Shown here: one piece after another, positions 1-5,156 of the stretch | Numbering within the stretch: position 1 is the first letter of the stretch | Layout of the letters: every line of letters starts with the position of its first letter | Origin: Vicinamibacteria bacterium | GTDB lineage: Bacteria > Acidobacteriota > Vicinamibacteria > Vicinamibacterales > UBA2999 | Direction of reading: 5' to 3' | Assembly (NCBI GenBank): GCA_025938035.1 | Contig: JAICQE010000220.1 | Coordinates: 1 to 5,156, forward strand | DNA: 5,156 nt | The notes under the pieces: generated by a model | Told to the model about the DNA's origin: nothing | What the model saw: only the letters and a program-made list of their open reading frames with translations | The model's database searches: none | Made by a program: the position numbers and the translations under genes

Positions 1-51
1 CTGATGATCGACTGGGTCGGCAAGCACGTGCCGCGGGCGCCGAGACGCTAG
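1..51 (+). CDS. C-terminal tail of an unidentified protein (5' end outside window)
   Basis: Reading the plus strand from base 1 gives 16 codons ending LMIDWVGKHVPRAPRR and then a TAG stop at 49-51. Fifteen of the 16 sense codons end in G or C, which is the codon bias of the real genes here and supports true coding. The amphipathic helix followed by a basic tail resembles the last helix of many alpha/beta-hydrolase-fold enzymes, but 16 residues are too few to assign a family. The gene runs toward the minus-strand protease gene, so the two are convergent with a 68-bp spacer. The stretch could also be a chance open frame. Confidence 0.4.
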   Translation: MMIDWVGKHVPRAPRR

Positions 52-69
52 CGAAAGAACTCCGTGGCG

Positions 70-103
70 GCGGACGCTACCAGGCAGACCCTGTCAGGTC
101 CGC
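70..103. terminator. possible stem-loop between convergent genes
   Basis: GCGGAC at 70-75 is the exact reverse complement of GTCCGC at 98-103. Inside it, CAGG at 81-84 pairs with CCTG at 90-93 around a 5-nt loop, giving a two-tier hairpin. It sits between the plus-strand stop (51) and the minus-strand protease stop (120-122), where a bidirectional terminator would be expected. No T-run follows on either strand, so it is not a canonical intrinsic terminator. It may only stabilise 3' ends or be chance. Confidence 0.25.
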
Positions 104-119
104 GTCACGCGCAGAAGAA

Positions 120-1055
120 CTAGCCGACTGTCGTCGGGGCCGGTTCCTCAGCCTGCGTCAGGCTCGGCACCTTGCGAAACATCTCGGGGCGGAGCGGCAG
201 GATGAACGAGAAGCGGTAGTCGCCCTGCATCCGGCCGATTGGAATGCCGACGAGGCTGCCGTCCTGGTTCAGCACGCCGCCGCCGGACACGCCGGGGTGC
301 CCGTCGGTCAGGCAGGTGACGAGGCCGTTGGACGTCCGCTGGCCGATATACCCGGTGCTCAGGATGATGCCCTTCGAGTAGTCGTTGCCAAGGCGGAAGA
401 TCGGCTCGGCGAAGTCGTAGCCGTAGCTCGTATCAATCCGCAGCGCCGGCAGATCGAGATCCTGATTCACCTTGATGATGGCCCAGTCGCCGGGGTGCAC
501 TTCGACGTTGGCATTTCCCGAATCGACCACACGCGCGGTGAGATCCTTCCCCTTGTAGCGAACCTTGATGCCTGTGATGCGGCGCGCTTCCTGGCCGTCC
601 GACGGTTCGTCGAGCGCAATGACCCCGTGCTTCACCGTGATGAAGTAGCCGCCGCCGAGGTACCCCGCGGTGCCGTAGTTGGTCTTCCCGAAATTGTCGT
701 AGGCGTTCAGCTCGACGAAGCTTTCCTTGCGATCGCGGAGCAGACGCACCGGGAAGAGTCCCATCTCGCTCTGCAGCTGCCGCTTGATCTCGTCGACGAT
801 CGCGCTCTGTGCGTTGCCGGCCGCCGCGACCACGTCGCCCGCGCCGTCGCCCTTGGTGCCCGACACCAGCGGGACCCCGCCGCGCATCTCGAGGATGCTG
901 CGCGCCATCTCGTCGCGCAGCGCCGTCAGTCGCGCGTCGTTGGCGGCAAGCTGATCGCGCATCTGCCGCTGGGTGATCCAGCTGCCAAAGCTGAAGGCGA
1001 GCGACGCCAGCGAAAAGGTGAGACCGATGTAGATAATCGAGCGGCGGACGGACAC
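120..1055 (-). CDS. membrane-anchored trypsin-like serine protease
   Basis: This 311-residue protein has the chymotrypsin/trypsin fold signature of the Trypsin_2 type. The likely catalytic triad is His143 (in TVKHGV), Asp190 (in HPGDWAIIKV) and Ser257 (in HPGVSGGGV, the GxSGG motif). Residues about 7-27 form one hydrophobic segment after a short basic start (SVRRS), which fits an uncleaved signal anchor with the protease domain outside the cytoplasm. Residues about 28-58 are charged and heptad-like, probably a short coiled coil, followed by a Gly/Ala-rich linker to about 85; the protease domain spans about 95-295. There is no PDZ domain, so it is not a typical DegP/HtrA protein. The GTG start at 1055 is chosen because GGAG lies 7 nt upstream and because it retains the membrane anchor. 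It is separated from mutL by 308 bp and probably has its own promoter. The substrate is unknown. The domain call is firm; the physiological role is not. Confidence 0.9.
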   Translation of the reverse strand: MSVRRSIIYIGLTFSLASLAFSFGSWITQRQMRDQLAANDARLTALRDEMARSILEMRGGVPLVSGTKGDGAGDVVAAAGNAQSAIVDEIKRQLQSEMGLFPVRLLRDRKESFVELNAYDNFGKTNYGTAGYLGGGYFITVKHGVIALDEPSDGQEARRITGIKVRYKGKDLTARVVDSGNANVEVHPGDWAIIKVNQDLDLPALRIDTSYGYDFAEPIFRLGNDYSKGIILSTGYIGQRTSNGLVTCLTDGHPGVSGGGVLNQDGSLVGIPIGRMQGDYRFSFILPLRPEMFRKVPSLTQAEEPAPTTVG

Positions 1056-1062
1056 GGCGATG

Positions 1063-1066
1063 CTCC
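1063..1066 (-). promoter_or_regulatory. ribosome-binding site of the protease gene
   Basis: The minus strand reads GGAG at 1066-1063, followed by a 7-nt spacer and the GTG codon at 1055-1053. This core and spacing decide the GTG start over later in-frame ATGs, such as Met32, which would remove the membrane anchor. Confidence 0.7.
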
Positions 1067-1132
1067 GAAACCGCTACCAGGACCAGACGAGGCGGCGGGC
1101 ACGGGCACCGCAGGACTCCCAGGTTCGGCAGC

Positions 1133-1159
1133 TAAATCGCCCCGCTGCGGCGGGACTTA
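1133..1159 (-). other. GC-rich stem-loop in the presumed protease leader
   Basis: CCCGC at 1141-1145 pairs with GCGGG at 1150-1154 around a 4-nt loop. In the minus-strand RNA the stem can extend with a G-U and a G-C pair and, past a 2-nt bulge, two A-U pairs. On that strand it is followed by GCGATTTA, a weak T-stretch, so it could act as a leaky terminator or attenuator. It may equally be a leader structure about 70 nt before the ribosome-binding site, or chance in GC-rich DNA. Confidence 0.25.
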
Positions 1160-1240
1160 CAGCTTTGCAGCGCCTGCGTATTGGCACGCCTCCCGGCGTT
1201 CCGCGCGCAGACGAGCCCTTTCGTTTGGGAACGGACGAGC

Positions 1241-1265
1241 TAACTTATTCGATTGTCGAAAGTTA
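1241..1265 (-). other. small imperfect hairpin near the presumed protease transcript start
   Basis: TTCGA at 1248-1252 and TCGAA at 1256-1260 are inverted around TTG. Outside them, TAACT at 1241-1245 pairs with AGTTA at 1261-1265, with a 2-nt bulge (1246-1247) on one side. This gives ten pairs in 25 nt. It would lie at the very 5' end of an RNA started from the candidate promoter at 1277-1305. There is no T-run. It could be a 5' stabilising hairpin or a protein-binding palindrome. Confidence 0.3.
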
Positions 1266-1267
1266 CG

Positions 1268-1300
1268 AGCGCCATAAAACTAACGCGATAGTCTGGCGCT
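1268..1300. repeat. 7-bp inverted repeat enclosing the candidate -10 region (possible operator)
   Basis: AGCGCCA at 1268-1274 and TGGCGCT at 1294-1300 are perfect reverse complements separated by 19 bp. Their centres are 26 bp apart, about two and a half helical turns. The right arm shares its outer base with the TTGACA -35 box and the left arm lies just past the putative -10. A dimeric regulator or looped DNA could use such a layout. The site is inferred from sequence symmetry alone. Confidence 0.35.
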
Positions 1301-1305
1301 GTCAA
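1277..1305 (-). promoter_or_regulatory. candidate sigma-70-type promoter for the protease gene
   Basis: On the minus strand, 1305-1300 reads TTGACA, a perfect -35 consensus. After a 17-bp spacer, TAGTTT at 1282-1277 is a weak -10 (three of six consensus bases). The region is AT-rich relative to its surroundings and lies just after the mutL stop, oriented toward the protease gene. Transcription would begin near 1270 and give a leader of about 215 nt. The -35 is strong evidence; the -10 is not, which fits a promoter that needs an activator. Confidence 0.45.
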
Positions 1306-1321
1306 ACAACTTCAACTTATG

Positions 1322-1351
1322 GGCGGAAATCATTCCGGTTATCAATCCGCC
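1322..1351 (-). terminator. possible terminator hairpin after mutL
   Basis: GGCGGA at 1322-1327 is the exact reverse complement of TCCGCC at 1346-1351, with an 18-nt loop. It begins 12 nt after the mutL stop codon on the minus strand. The following RNA is mildly U-rich (CAUAAGUUGAAGUUGUUU) but has no clean U-tract, and the loop is long, so it is at best a weak intrinsic terminator. It may instead protect the 3' end of the mRNA. Confidence 0.3.
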
Positions 1352-1363
1352 TTGGACTCCCCA

Positions 1364-3124
1364 CTAGATCCGCTGAAAGTTCTTTTCGACCTCTCGCCGC
1401 GTCAGCCTTAGCATCACCGGCCGTCCGTGGGGGCAGATTGTGGAGTACGCCGTGCGGCGCAGCTCGTCGAGGATATGCGTCATCTTCTCCGTCGTGAGCG
1501 GATAGTTCGCCTTCACCGCAGCATGACACGCCATCGTCGCGGCAATCCGCTTGATCGCGTCCTCGACCGGTGAGCCGCGATCGAGTCCTTCCAGATCGTC
1601 GGCAAGCGTCCGCAGGGTCGTCTCGCAATCCTCGGCGCGGAGAACCGCCGGATACGCCGACATGCGGAGCGTGTCGCCGCCGAACTCCTCCAGTTCGAAG
1701 CCAAGACGCTCGAGGTCCGCGGCGCGCGCGACGAGCGCCTGGCGGGCGCCCGCGGACAGACTGATCAGCCGCGGCTCCAGAAGGCGCTGGCTCTCCAGGC
1801 GCCCGCTCGTCAGCCGTTCCGTGATCCGTTCGAACAACACGCGTTCATGGGCCACATGCTGGTCGATGATGGCGATCCCCTCTTCGTCGACGGCGATGAT
1901 GAACGTGTCTCTGAACTGGCCGAGCGGCATCATCGGGCGCATGGAAGGGGTGATGCTTCCTTCGCCGGTCGGTGCGATGCCGGCTGCGCCGGTCGGTGCA
2001 ATGGGAGCGGCGCCGGTCGGTGCGAGGGGTGCGCTTGTCGGCCAGCGGCTCGGGAACGTCGTGCCGTAGCTCGCCGGCAGCGGGAGCGTCGTTGGCTGTG
2101 GCGCGCCGGCGAAGGGCGCCTGCAGGACCAGTTCGGGAGCGGGGCCGCGTCCCAATGCGTCGCCGAGCGTGCGCCGAATCACTTCGTGCACGAACGACTG
2201 GTCGCGGAAGCGCACCTCCGCCTTGGTCGGGTGCACGTTCACGTCGAGCGCATCGAATGGCATCTCGATGAACAAGTGCACCTCCGGGCTGCGCTCCTTG
2301 ATCGACGCGACGCTGTAAGAATCGATGATGGCGTGGGCGATGGTCCGGTCCTTGACGATACGCCGGTTGACGAAGACGTTTTGCGGGCCGCGCGTCGGCC
2401 CCTGCTCGGCCAGGGCCGCCACATACCCGAGCACCTTCACGTCGCCGCGATCGCGCCGCACTTCGATCAGGTCGCTGCGCTCGCCGTACAGCTGGTACAG
2501 ACGATCCTTCAGCGCGGCCACGGGCGGGCATTGCACGACCTTCCGGCCGGAGCTCGTCAGCGTAAATCCGATTTCCGGATAACAGAGGGCCAGCTGCGTA
2601 ACCAGGCGGGACACCTGCGCAGCTTCGGCGGCGTCGGACTTCAGGAATTTGCGCCGCGCTGGAAGGTTGTAGAAGAGATCCGACACCTCGATCAGGGTGC
2701 CTTCCGGCAGTCCTGCTTCGGCCACCGAGGCCACTGCCCCGCCGTTGACACGGATTTCGGTGCCCGACTGCGCCCCCCGCGCGCGCGTCCGCAGCAGAAA
2801 ATGCGACACCGAGGCGATGCTTGGAAGCGCTTCGCCGCGGAACCCGAGCGTCGAGATGCGCTCGAGGTCAGCCGCGCGGCGAATCTTGCTGGTGGCGTGA
2901 CGCTCGATCGCCAGCCGAGCGTCGTCGGGCTCCATCCCCTCCCCGTCGTCTTCGACACGGATCAGTTTCTTGCCGCCGAATTCGACCGTGATGGTCAGCC
3001 GGCGGGCGCCGGCGTCGATGGCGTTCTCGACCAGCTCCTTGATGACGGAGGCCGGGCGTTCGACGACTTCGCCGGCCGCGATCTGATTCGCGAGGTCAGA
3101 CGGCAGCCGGTGAATCTTTCCCAT
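1364..3124 (-). CDS. mutL: DNA mismatch repair protein MutL (endonuclease type)
   Basis: MutL couples mismatch recognition by MutS to strand incision and removal. The 586-residue protein starts with the GHKL ATPase domain: catalytic Glu30 and metal-binding Asn34 in ELVENAIDAGA, then DDGEGM at 59-64 and the family signature GFRGEAL at 94-100. The transducer domain follows (about 216-330), with conserved Lys301 in VHPTKAEVRF. A Pro/Ala/Thr linker (about 330-395) leads to the C-terminal dimerisation domain. That domain carries the metal-dependent nicking motifs: DQHVAHERVLFE at 421-432, ACH at 532-534 and CPHGRP at 564-569. It also has a beta-clamp-binding-like QRLLEP at 446-451, as in MutL proteins of bacteria without MutH. 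E. coli MutL lacks these nuclease motifs. The length is close to the usual ~600. The ATG lies 3 nt after the corA stop, so translation is probably coupled, and mutL looks like the last gene of the operon. Confidence 0.98.
   Translation of the reverse strand: MGKIHRLPSDLANQIAAGEVVERPASVIKELVENAIDAGARRLTITVEFGGKKLIRVEDDGEGMEPDDARLAIERHATSKIRRAADLERISTLGFRGEALPSIASVSHFLLRTRARGAQSGTEIRVNGGAVASVAEAGLPEGTLIEVSDLFYNLPARRKFLKSDAAEAAQVSRLVTQLALCYPEIGFTLTSSGRKVVQCPPVAALKDRLYQLYGERSDLIEVRRDRGDVKVLGYVAALAEQGPTRGPQNVFVNRRIVKDRTIAHAIIDSYSVASIKERSPEVHLFIEMPFDALDVNVHPTKAEVRFRDQSFVHEVIRRTLGDALGRGPAPELVLQAPFAGAPQPTTLPLPASYGTTFPSRWPTSAPLAPTGAAPIAPTGAAGIAPTGEGSITPSMRPMMPLGQFRDTFIIAVDEEGIAIIDQHVAHERVLFERITERLTSGRLESQRLLEPRLISLSAGARQALVARAADLERLGFELEEFGGDTLRMSAYPAVLRAEDCETTLRTLADDLEGLDRGSPVEDAIKRIAATMACHAAVKANYPLTTEKMTHILDELRRTAYSTICPHGRPVMLRLTRREVEKNFQRI
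1961..2032 (-). repeat. three in-frame 24-bp tandem repeats in the MutL linker
   Basis: Three adjacent 24-bp units (1961-1984, 1985-2008, 2009-2032) share the 13-bp core CGCCGGTCGGTGC at 1963, 1987 and 2011; the first two units match at 19 of 24 positions. They encode APLAPTGA, APIAPTGA and AGIAPTGE, residues 365-388, inside the flexible linker between the ATPase/transducer part and the C-terminal domain. Because the unit is a multiple of three, copy-number changes would alter linker length without breaking the frame. Confidence 0.85.
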
Positions 3125-3127
3125 CGC

Positions 3128-4060
3128 TCAGATCCACCTGTTGCGGCGAAAAAGGCCAAGCATCGCCGCAATGATCGCGACCATAATCGCCGTGATCCAC
3201 CAGAACTGGGCGACGCGGCCGCCTGGAAAGAGCGGAAGATCGATGTTCATCCCCCACATTCCGGTCAGCACGGTCAGCGGCAGGAATATCGTAGACATGA
3301 CCGTGAGCACTTTCATCACGCTGTTCAGGCGGTTCGACACCGTGGACAGATTGATTTCATAGATCCCGGTGACTCGCTCCTGAAACAGCATCGCTTCGTC
3401 GGCGTAGCGCAACATCTGATCGTGCACGTCGCGAAAGCGGTACGCCATCTCGTCGGAAATGGCCGCGAATTCCCGCCTCGCCAGCCGTGCCACGACGTCG
3501 CGCTGTGGAACGATGATGCGGCGAAGCACGCCCAGCTCCCGTTTCAGCCTGATGATTTGCCGGACGATCTGATCCTGCCCGCCGAAGGCCGTGTCTTCGA
3601 GCTTGTTCAGCCGCTCTTCGATCCCCTCAATGGCCGGGCGGTAATGGTCGACCATCGTGTCCACGATCCTGTGGAGGAGTCCCACCGCGCCTTCGCTGAG
3701 GATCCGCTCGTGGCGATCGCACAGCTCACGCAGCCGGCCGATGGTGCGCGACTCTCCGTCGTGGACGGTCACGAGGTAGTTGCGACCGAGAAAGAAGTCG
3801 ACGTCGCGGGTCGCGAATTGGCCGCGTCCCTTCGTCAGGTCGATGCCGTGCAGGACGAGATACAGGTATCCCGGATACGGCTCGACCTTGGGAAACTGCA
3901 GCGCGCTGCGCGCGTCTTCAACCGAGAGCGGATGGAACCCGAAGACCTCGCTGAGGAGCTTGAGCTCGTCGTCTGTCGGCGCCGTCAGGTCGACCCACAG
4001 CGTCACCGGCGAAGCCGGGTCGAGCCATTCGCGCTCGACCCGCTCGACCAGTGTCGTCAC
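3128..4060 (-). CDS. corA: CorA-family magnesium/divalent cation channel
   Basis: CorA is a homopentameric inner-membrane channel that admits Mg2+ (also Co2+/Ni2+ in some members). This 310-residue protein has the standard layout: a soluble N-terminal domain (to about 140), a long helical stalk (about 140-250) and two C-terminal transmembrane segments (about 250-271 and 286-304). The selectivity motif GMN is at 270-272, and the short basic cytoplasmic tail RRNRWI closes the protein. The loop after GMN is short (IDLPLFPGG) and lacks the acidic MPEL motif of the classical E. coli/Thermotoga type; Trp269 replaces the usual Tyr before GMN. The given start is the GTG at 4060. A CTG at 4090, overlapping the ppdK stop, would add ten residues ([10 protein letters not shown]) that look like part of the domain and has a better-spaced ribosome-binding site. 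The stop lies 3 nt before mutL. Family certain; ion preference and start less so. Confidence 0.95.
   Translation of the reverse strand: MTTLVERVEREWLDPASPVTLWVDLTAPTDDELKLLSEVFGFHPLSVEDARSALQFPKVEPYPGYLYLVLHGIDLTKGRGQFATRDVDFFLGRNYLVTVHDGESRTIGRLRELCDRHERILSEGAVGLLHRIVDTMVDHYRPAIEGIEERLNKLEDTAFGGQDQIVRQIIRLKRELGVLRRIIVPQRDVVARLARREFAAISDEMAYRFRDVHDQMLRYADEAMLFQERVTGIYEINLSTVSNRLNSVMKVLTVMSTIFLPLTVLTGMWGMNIDLPLFPGGRVAQFWWITAIMVAIIAAMLGLFRRNRWI
3134..3139 (-). promoter_or_regulatory. ribosome-binding site of mutL inside the end of corA
   Basis: The minus strand reads AGGTGG at 3139-3134, then 9 nt, then the mutL ATG at 3124-3122. The site lies within the last codons of corA, so ribosomes finishing corA pass directly over it. 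Confidence 0.5.
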
Positions 4061-4086
4061 GCCGTCCCGGTGCGCGTAGATGGTGA

Positions 4087-5156
4087 TCAGTCAGGGGCCT
4101 TCATCGACAGTGCCGCCTGCGCCGCGGCCAGGCGCGCGACGGGTACACGAAACGGCGAACAGCTCACGTAGTCCAGCTTCACTTTCTCGAAGAAGTGAAT
4201 CGATGCCGGGTCGCCGCCGTGTTCGCCGCAGATCCCCAGCTTGATTCCCGGCCGCGCGGCGCGGCCTTTCGTGACCGCGATGTCGACGAGCTGGCCGACG
4301 CCGGTGTTGTCGATGGTCGCAAACGGGTTCTTGGTCACGATTTCGCGCTCGGCGTACCCGGGCAGGAACGATCCCGAGTCGTCGCGGGACATCCCGAGCC
4401 CGGTCTGCGTCAGGTCGTTGGTGCCGAAGCTGAAGAACTCCGCCGACTGGGCGATCTCGTCGGCGGTGAGCGCCCCGCGAGGCACCTCGATCATCGTGCC
4501 GACCATGTAGTTCAGCTTCACCTTGCGCTCGGCCTGCACCTCGCGCGCGGCGCGATGCACCACCTCGAGCTGCAGATCGAGCTCACGCTTGAACCCCACC
4601 AGCGGAATCATGATTTCCGGGCGTACCTTGATCCCCTCTTTCTGGACGATGGCCGCGGCCTCGAACACCGCGCGAGCCTGCATGGCGGAGATCTCCGGAT
4701 ATTCGATGCCCAGACGGCAGCCGCGGAAGCCGAGCATCGGGTTGAACTCGTGCAGTTGCTCGACACGTGCGCGAATCCGGTCGACCGGGACATTAATCTT
4801 CTTCGCCAGGTCGGCCTGCTGTTCTGGCGTATGCGGCAGGAACTCGTGCAGCGGCGGATCCAGGAAGCGAATCGTCGCTGGATAGCCTTTGAGGGCGCGG
4901 AAGATGCCGGCGAAGTCGTCGCGCTGATACGGCAGCAGCTTGTCCAGCGCGGCCTGCCGCTCTTCGAGCGATTCGGCGAGGATCATCTCACGCATGGCAT
5001 CGATGCGGTCGCCCTCGAAGAACATGTGCTCCGTACGGCACAGGCCGATGCCCACCGCGCCGAACGCAACGGCGTTGCGCGCCTGCTCGGGCGTATCCGC
5101 GTTGGTGCGGACCGACATGCGGCTGGCGTCCGAGCACCACTTCATGAGCTGCTGGA
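4087..5156 (-). CDS. ppdK: pyruvate, phosphate dikinase, C-terminal PEP/pyruvate domain (partial)
   Basis: PPDK (EC 2.7.9.1) interconverts pyruvate + ATP + Pi and PEP + AMP + PPi in the cytoplasm, for gluconeogenesis or PPi-linked glycolysis. About 355 residues are visible; the frame stays open to the right edge (codons for QQL precede the first visible ATG at 5145), so that ATG is internal. This part is the TIM-barrel PEP/pyruvate-binding domain. Numbered from that ATG, substrate-binding Arg37 lies in [10 protein letters not shown] and Arg93 in [11 protein letters not shown]. Metal ligands are Glu220 in MIEVPR and Asp244 in FGTNDLTQ, and catalytic Cys306 lies in GICGEHGG. Their spacing matches, to within one residue, Arg561, Arg617, Glu745, Asp769 and Cys831 of the Clostridium symbiosum enzyme. 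About 525 N-terminal residues (nucleotide-binding and phosphohistidine domains) should therefore lie beyond the window. CRTEHMFF and the downstream motifs favour PPDK over PEP synthase or PTS enzyme I. Its stop abuts corA, so it is probably the upstream gene of the operon. Confidence 0.97.
   Translation of the reverse strand, partial: QQLMKWCSDASRMSVRTNADTPEQARNAVAFGAVGIGLCRTEHMFFEGDRIDAMREMILAESLEERQAALDKLLPYQRDDFAGIFRALKGYPATIRFLDPPLHEFLPHTPEQQADLAKKINVPVDRIRARVEQLHEFNPMLGFRGCRLGIEYPEISAMQARAVFEAAAIVQKEGIKVRPEIMIPLVGFKRELDLQLEVVHRAAREVQAERKVKLNYMVGTMIEVPRGALTADEIAQSAEFFSFGTNDLTQTGLGMSRDDSGSFLPGYAEREIVTKNPFATIDNTGVGQLVDIAVTKGRAARPGIKLGICGEHGGDPASIHFFEKVKLDYVSCSPFRVPVARLAAAQAALSMKAPD
4088..4101 (-). 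promoter_or_regulatory. ribosome-binding site and possible CTG start of corA
   Basis: AAGG at 4101-4098 on the minus strand is followed by a 7-nt spacer and CTG at 4090-4088. This CTG is in frame with corA, and its last two bases are the first two of the ppdK TGA stop (4089-4087), giving a CTGA overlap analogous to the common ATGA coupling. The GTG at 4060 has only a GGGA at 4068-4065 with a short 4-nt spacer. An in-frame TGA at 4093-4091 rules out any earlier start. Confidence 0.45.

Larger units (their letters stand above)
1056..1363. other. 308-bp intergenic region between mutL and the protease gene
   Basis: I see no convincing gene here. The part nearest mutL is clearly AT-richer than its surroundings: 1241-1320 has 32 G/C in 80 bases (40%), typical of promoter DNA in a GC-rich genome. 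Read on the minus strand from mutL, it holds a possible terminator hairpin (1351-1322), a candidate promoter (1305-1277) enclosed by an inverted repeat (1300-1268), two further hairpins (1265-1241 and 1159-1133) and the protease ribosome-binding site. No tRNA-like or known riboswitch pattern was recognised. Confidence 0.7.

Noticed and set aside
120..1055. Calling the protease DegP/DegS/HtrA
   Set aside because: There is no PDZ domain, and the region around the active serine is GVSGGG rather than GNSGGP; only the general trypsin-like family is supported.
75..1081. The 10-mer CGCTACCAGG occurs at 75-84 and 1072-1081, on both sides of the protease gene, suggesting a mobile unit
   Set aside because: Several chance pairs of identical 10-mers are expected in 5 kb. 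The flanking bases do not match, and there is no transposase, integrase or terminal inverted repeat.
1208..1240. Near-identical 9-mers CAGACGAGC (1208-1216) and CGGACGAGC (1232-1240), 24 bp apart, as possible regulator sites
   Set aside because: Too short and only two copies; not distinguishable from chance without comparison to related genomes.
297..1277. A 326-codon plus-strand open frame opposite the protease gene
   Set aside because: It is antisense to a gene with an intact catalytic triad and a good ribosome-binding site, and its Arg/Ala/Asp-rich translation shows no family features.
1254..1280. Possible plus-strand promoter (TTGTCG with TAAAAC) firing into mutL as antisense
   Set aside because: Both boxes are weak, and no plus-strand gene or transcript start is supported downstream.
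1847..4171. A 774-codon plus-strand open frame lying opposite mutL, corA and the start of the spacer to ppdK
   Set aside because: It runs antisense across three unmistakable genes and their junctions, has a composition typical of GC-rich antisense frames (many Arg, His, Asp) and shows no recognisable domain.
5143..5145. The ATG at 5145 as the true start of the right-hand gene
   Set aside because: The frame stays open to the window edge, and the visible part begins about 525 residues into the PPDK family alignment, so this ATG is an internal methionine.

Overview
This is a high-GC bacterial chromosome segment (roughly 60-65% by eye) dominated by minus-strand genes. A tight cluster runs right to left: the C-terminal part of pyruvate phosphate dikinase (ppdK, cut by the right edge), a CorA-type Mg2+ channel, and the mismatch-repair protein MutL. 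A 308-bp AT-richer gap separates it from a minus-strand, membrane-anchored trypsin-like serine protease. At the far left edge, the last 16 codons of a plus-strand gene converge on the protease gene. The organism cannot be fixed from this window. The GC-rich codon third positions, the endonuclease-type MutL (which implies no MutH/Dam system) and the gene set are compatible with Acidobacteriota (Vicinamibacteria-like) or another GC-rich soil lineage; this is inference only.

Region by region: 1-51, tail of an unknown plus-strand CDS; 52-119, convergent spacer with a possible two-tier stem-loop; 120-1055, anchored serine protease; 1056-1363, intergenic region with four inverted repeats, a candidate promoter and the protease ribosome-binding site; 1364-3124, mutL; 3128-4060 (perhaps to 4090), corA; 4087-5156, ppdK 3' part.

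The three right-hand genes look co-transcribed. ppdK and corA abut or overlap: a possible CTG start for corA shares bases with the ppdK TGA stop. Only 3 nt separate the corA stop from the mutL ATG. The products serve unrelated processes (PEP/pyruvate interconversion, Mg2+ uptake, DNA repair). All three need Mg2+ or another divalent metal, but a shared purpose is speculative. The protease gene probably has its own promoter: a perfect TTGACA -35 lies in the gap, and a 7+7-bp inverted repeat encloses the -10 area, which suggests a regulated promoter.

I see no mobile element, CRISPR array, RNA gene or clearly new multi-gene system. The points most worth a second look are the possible CTG start of corA, the operator-like repeat upstream of the protease, and the uncharacterised anchored protease itself.
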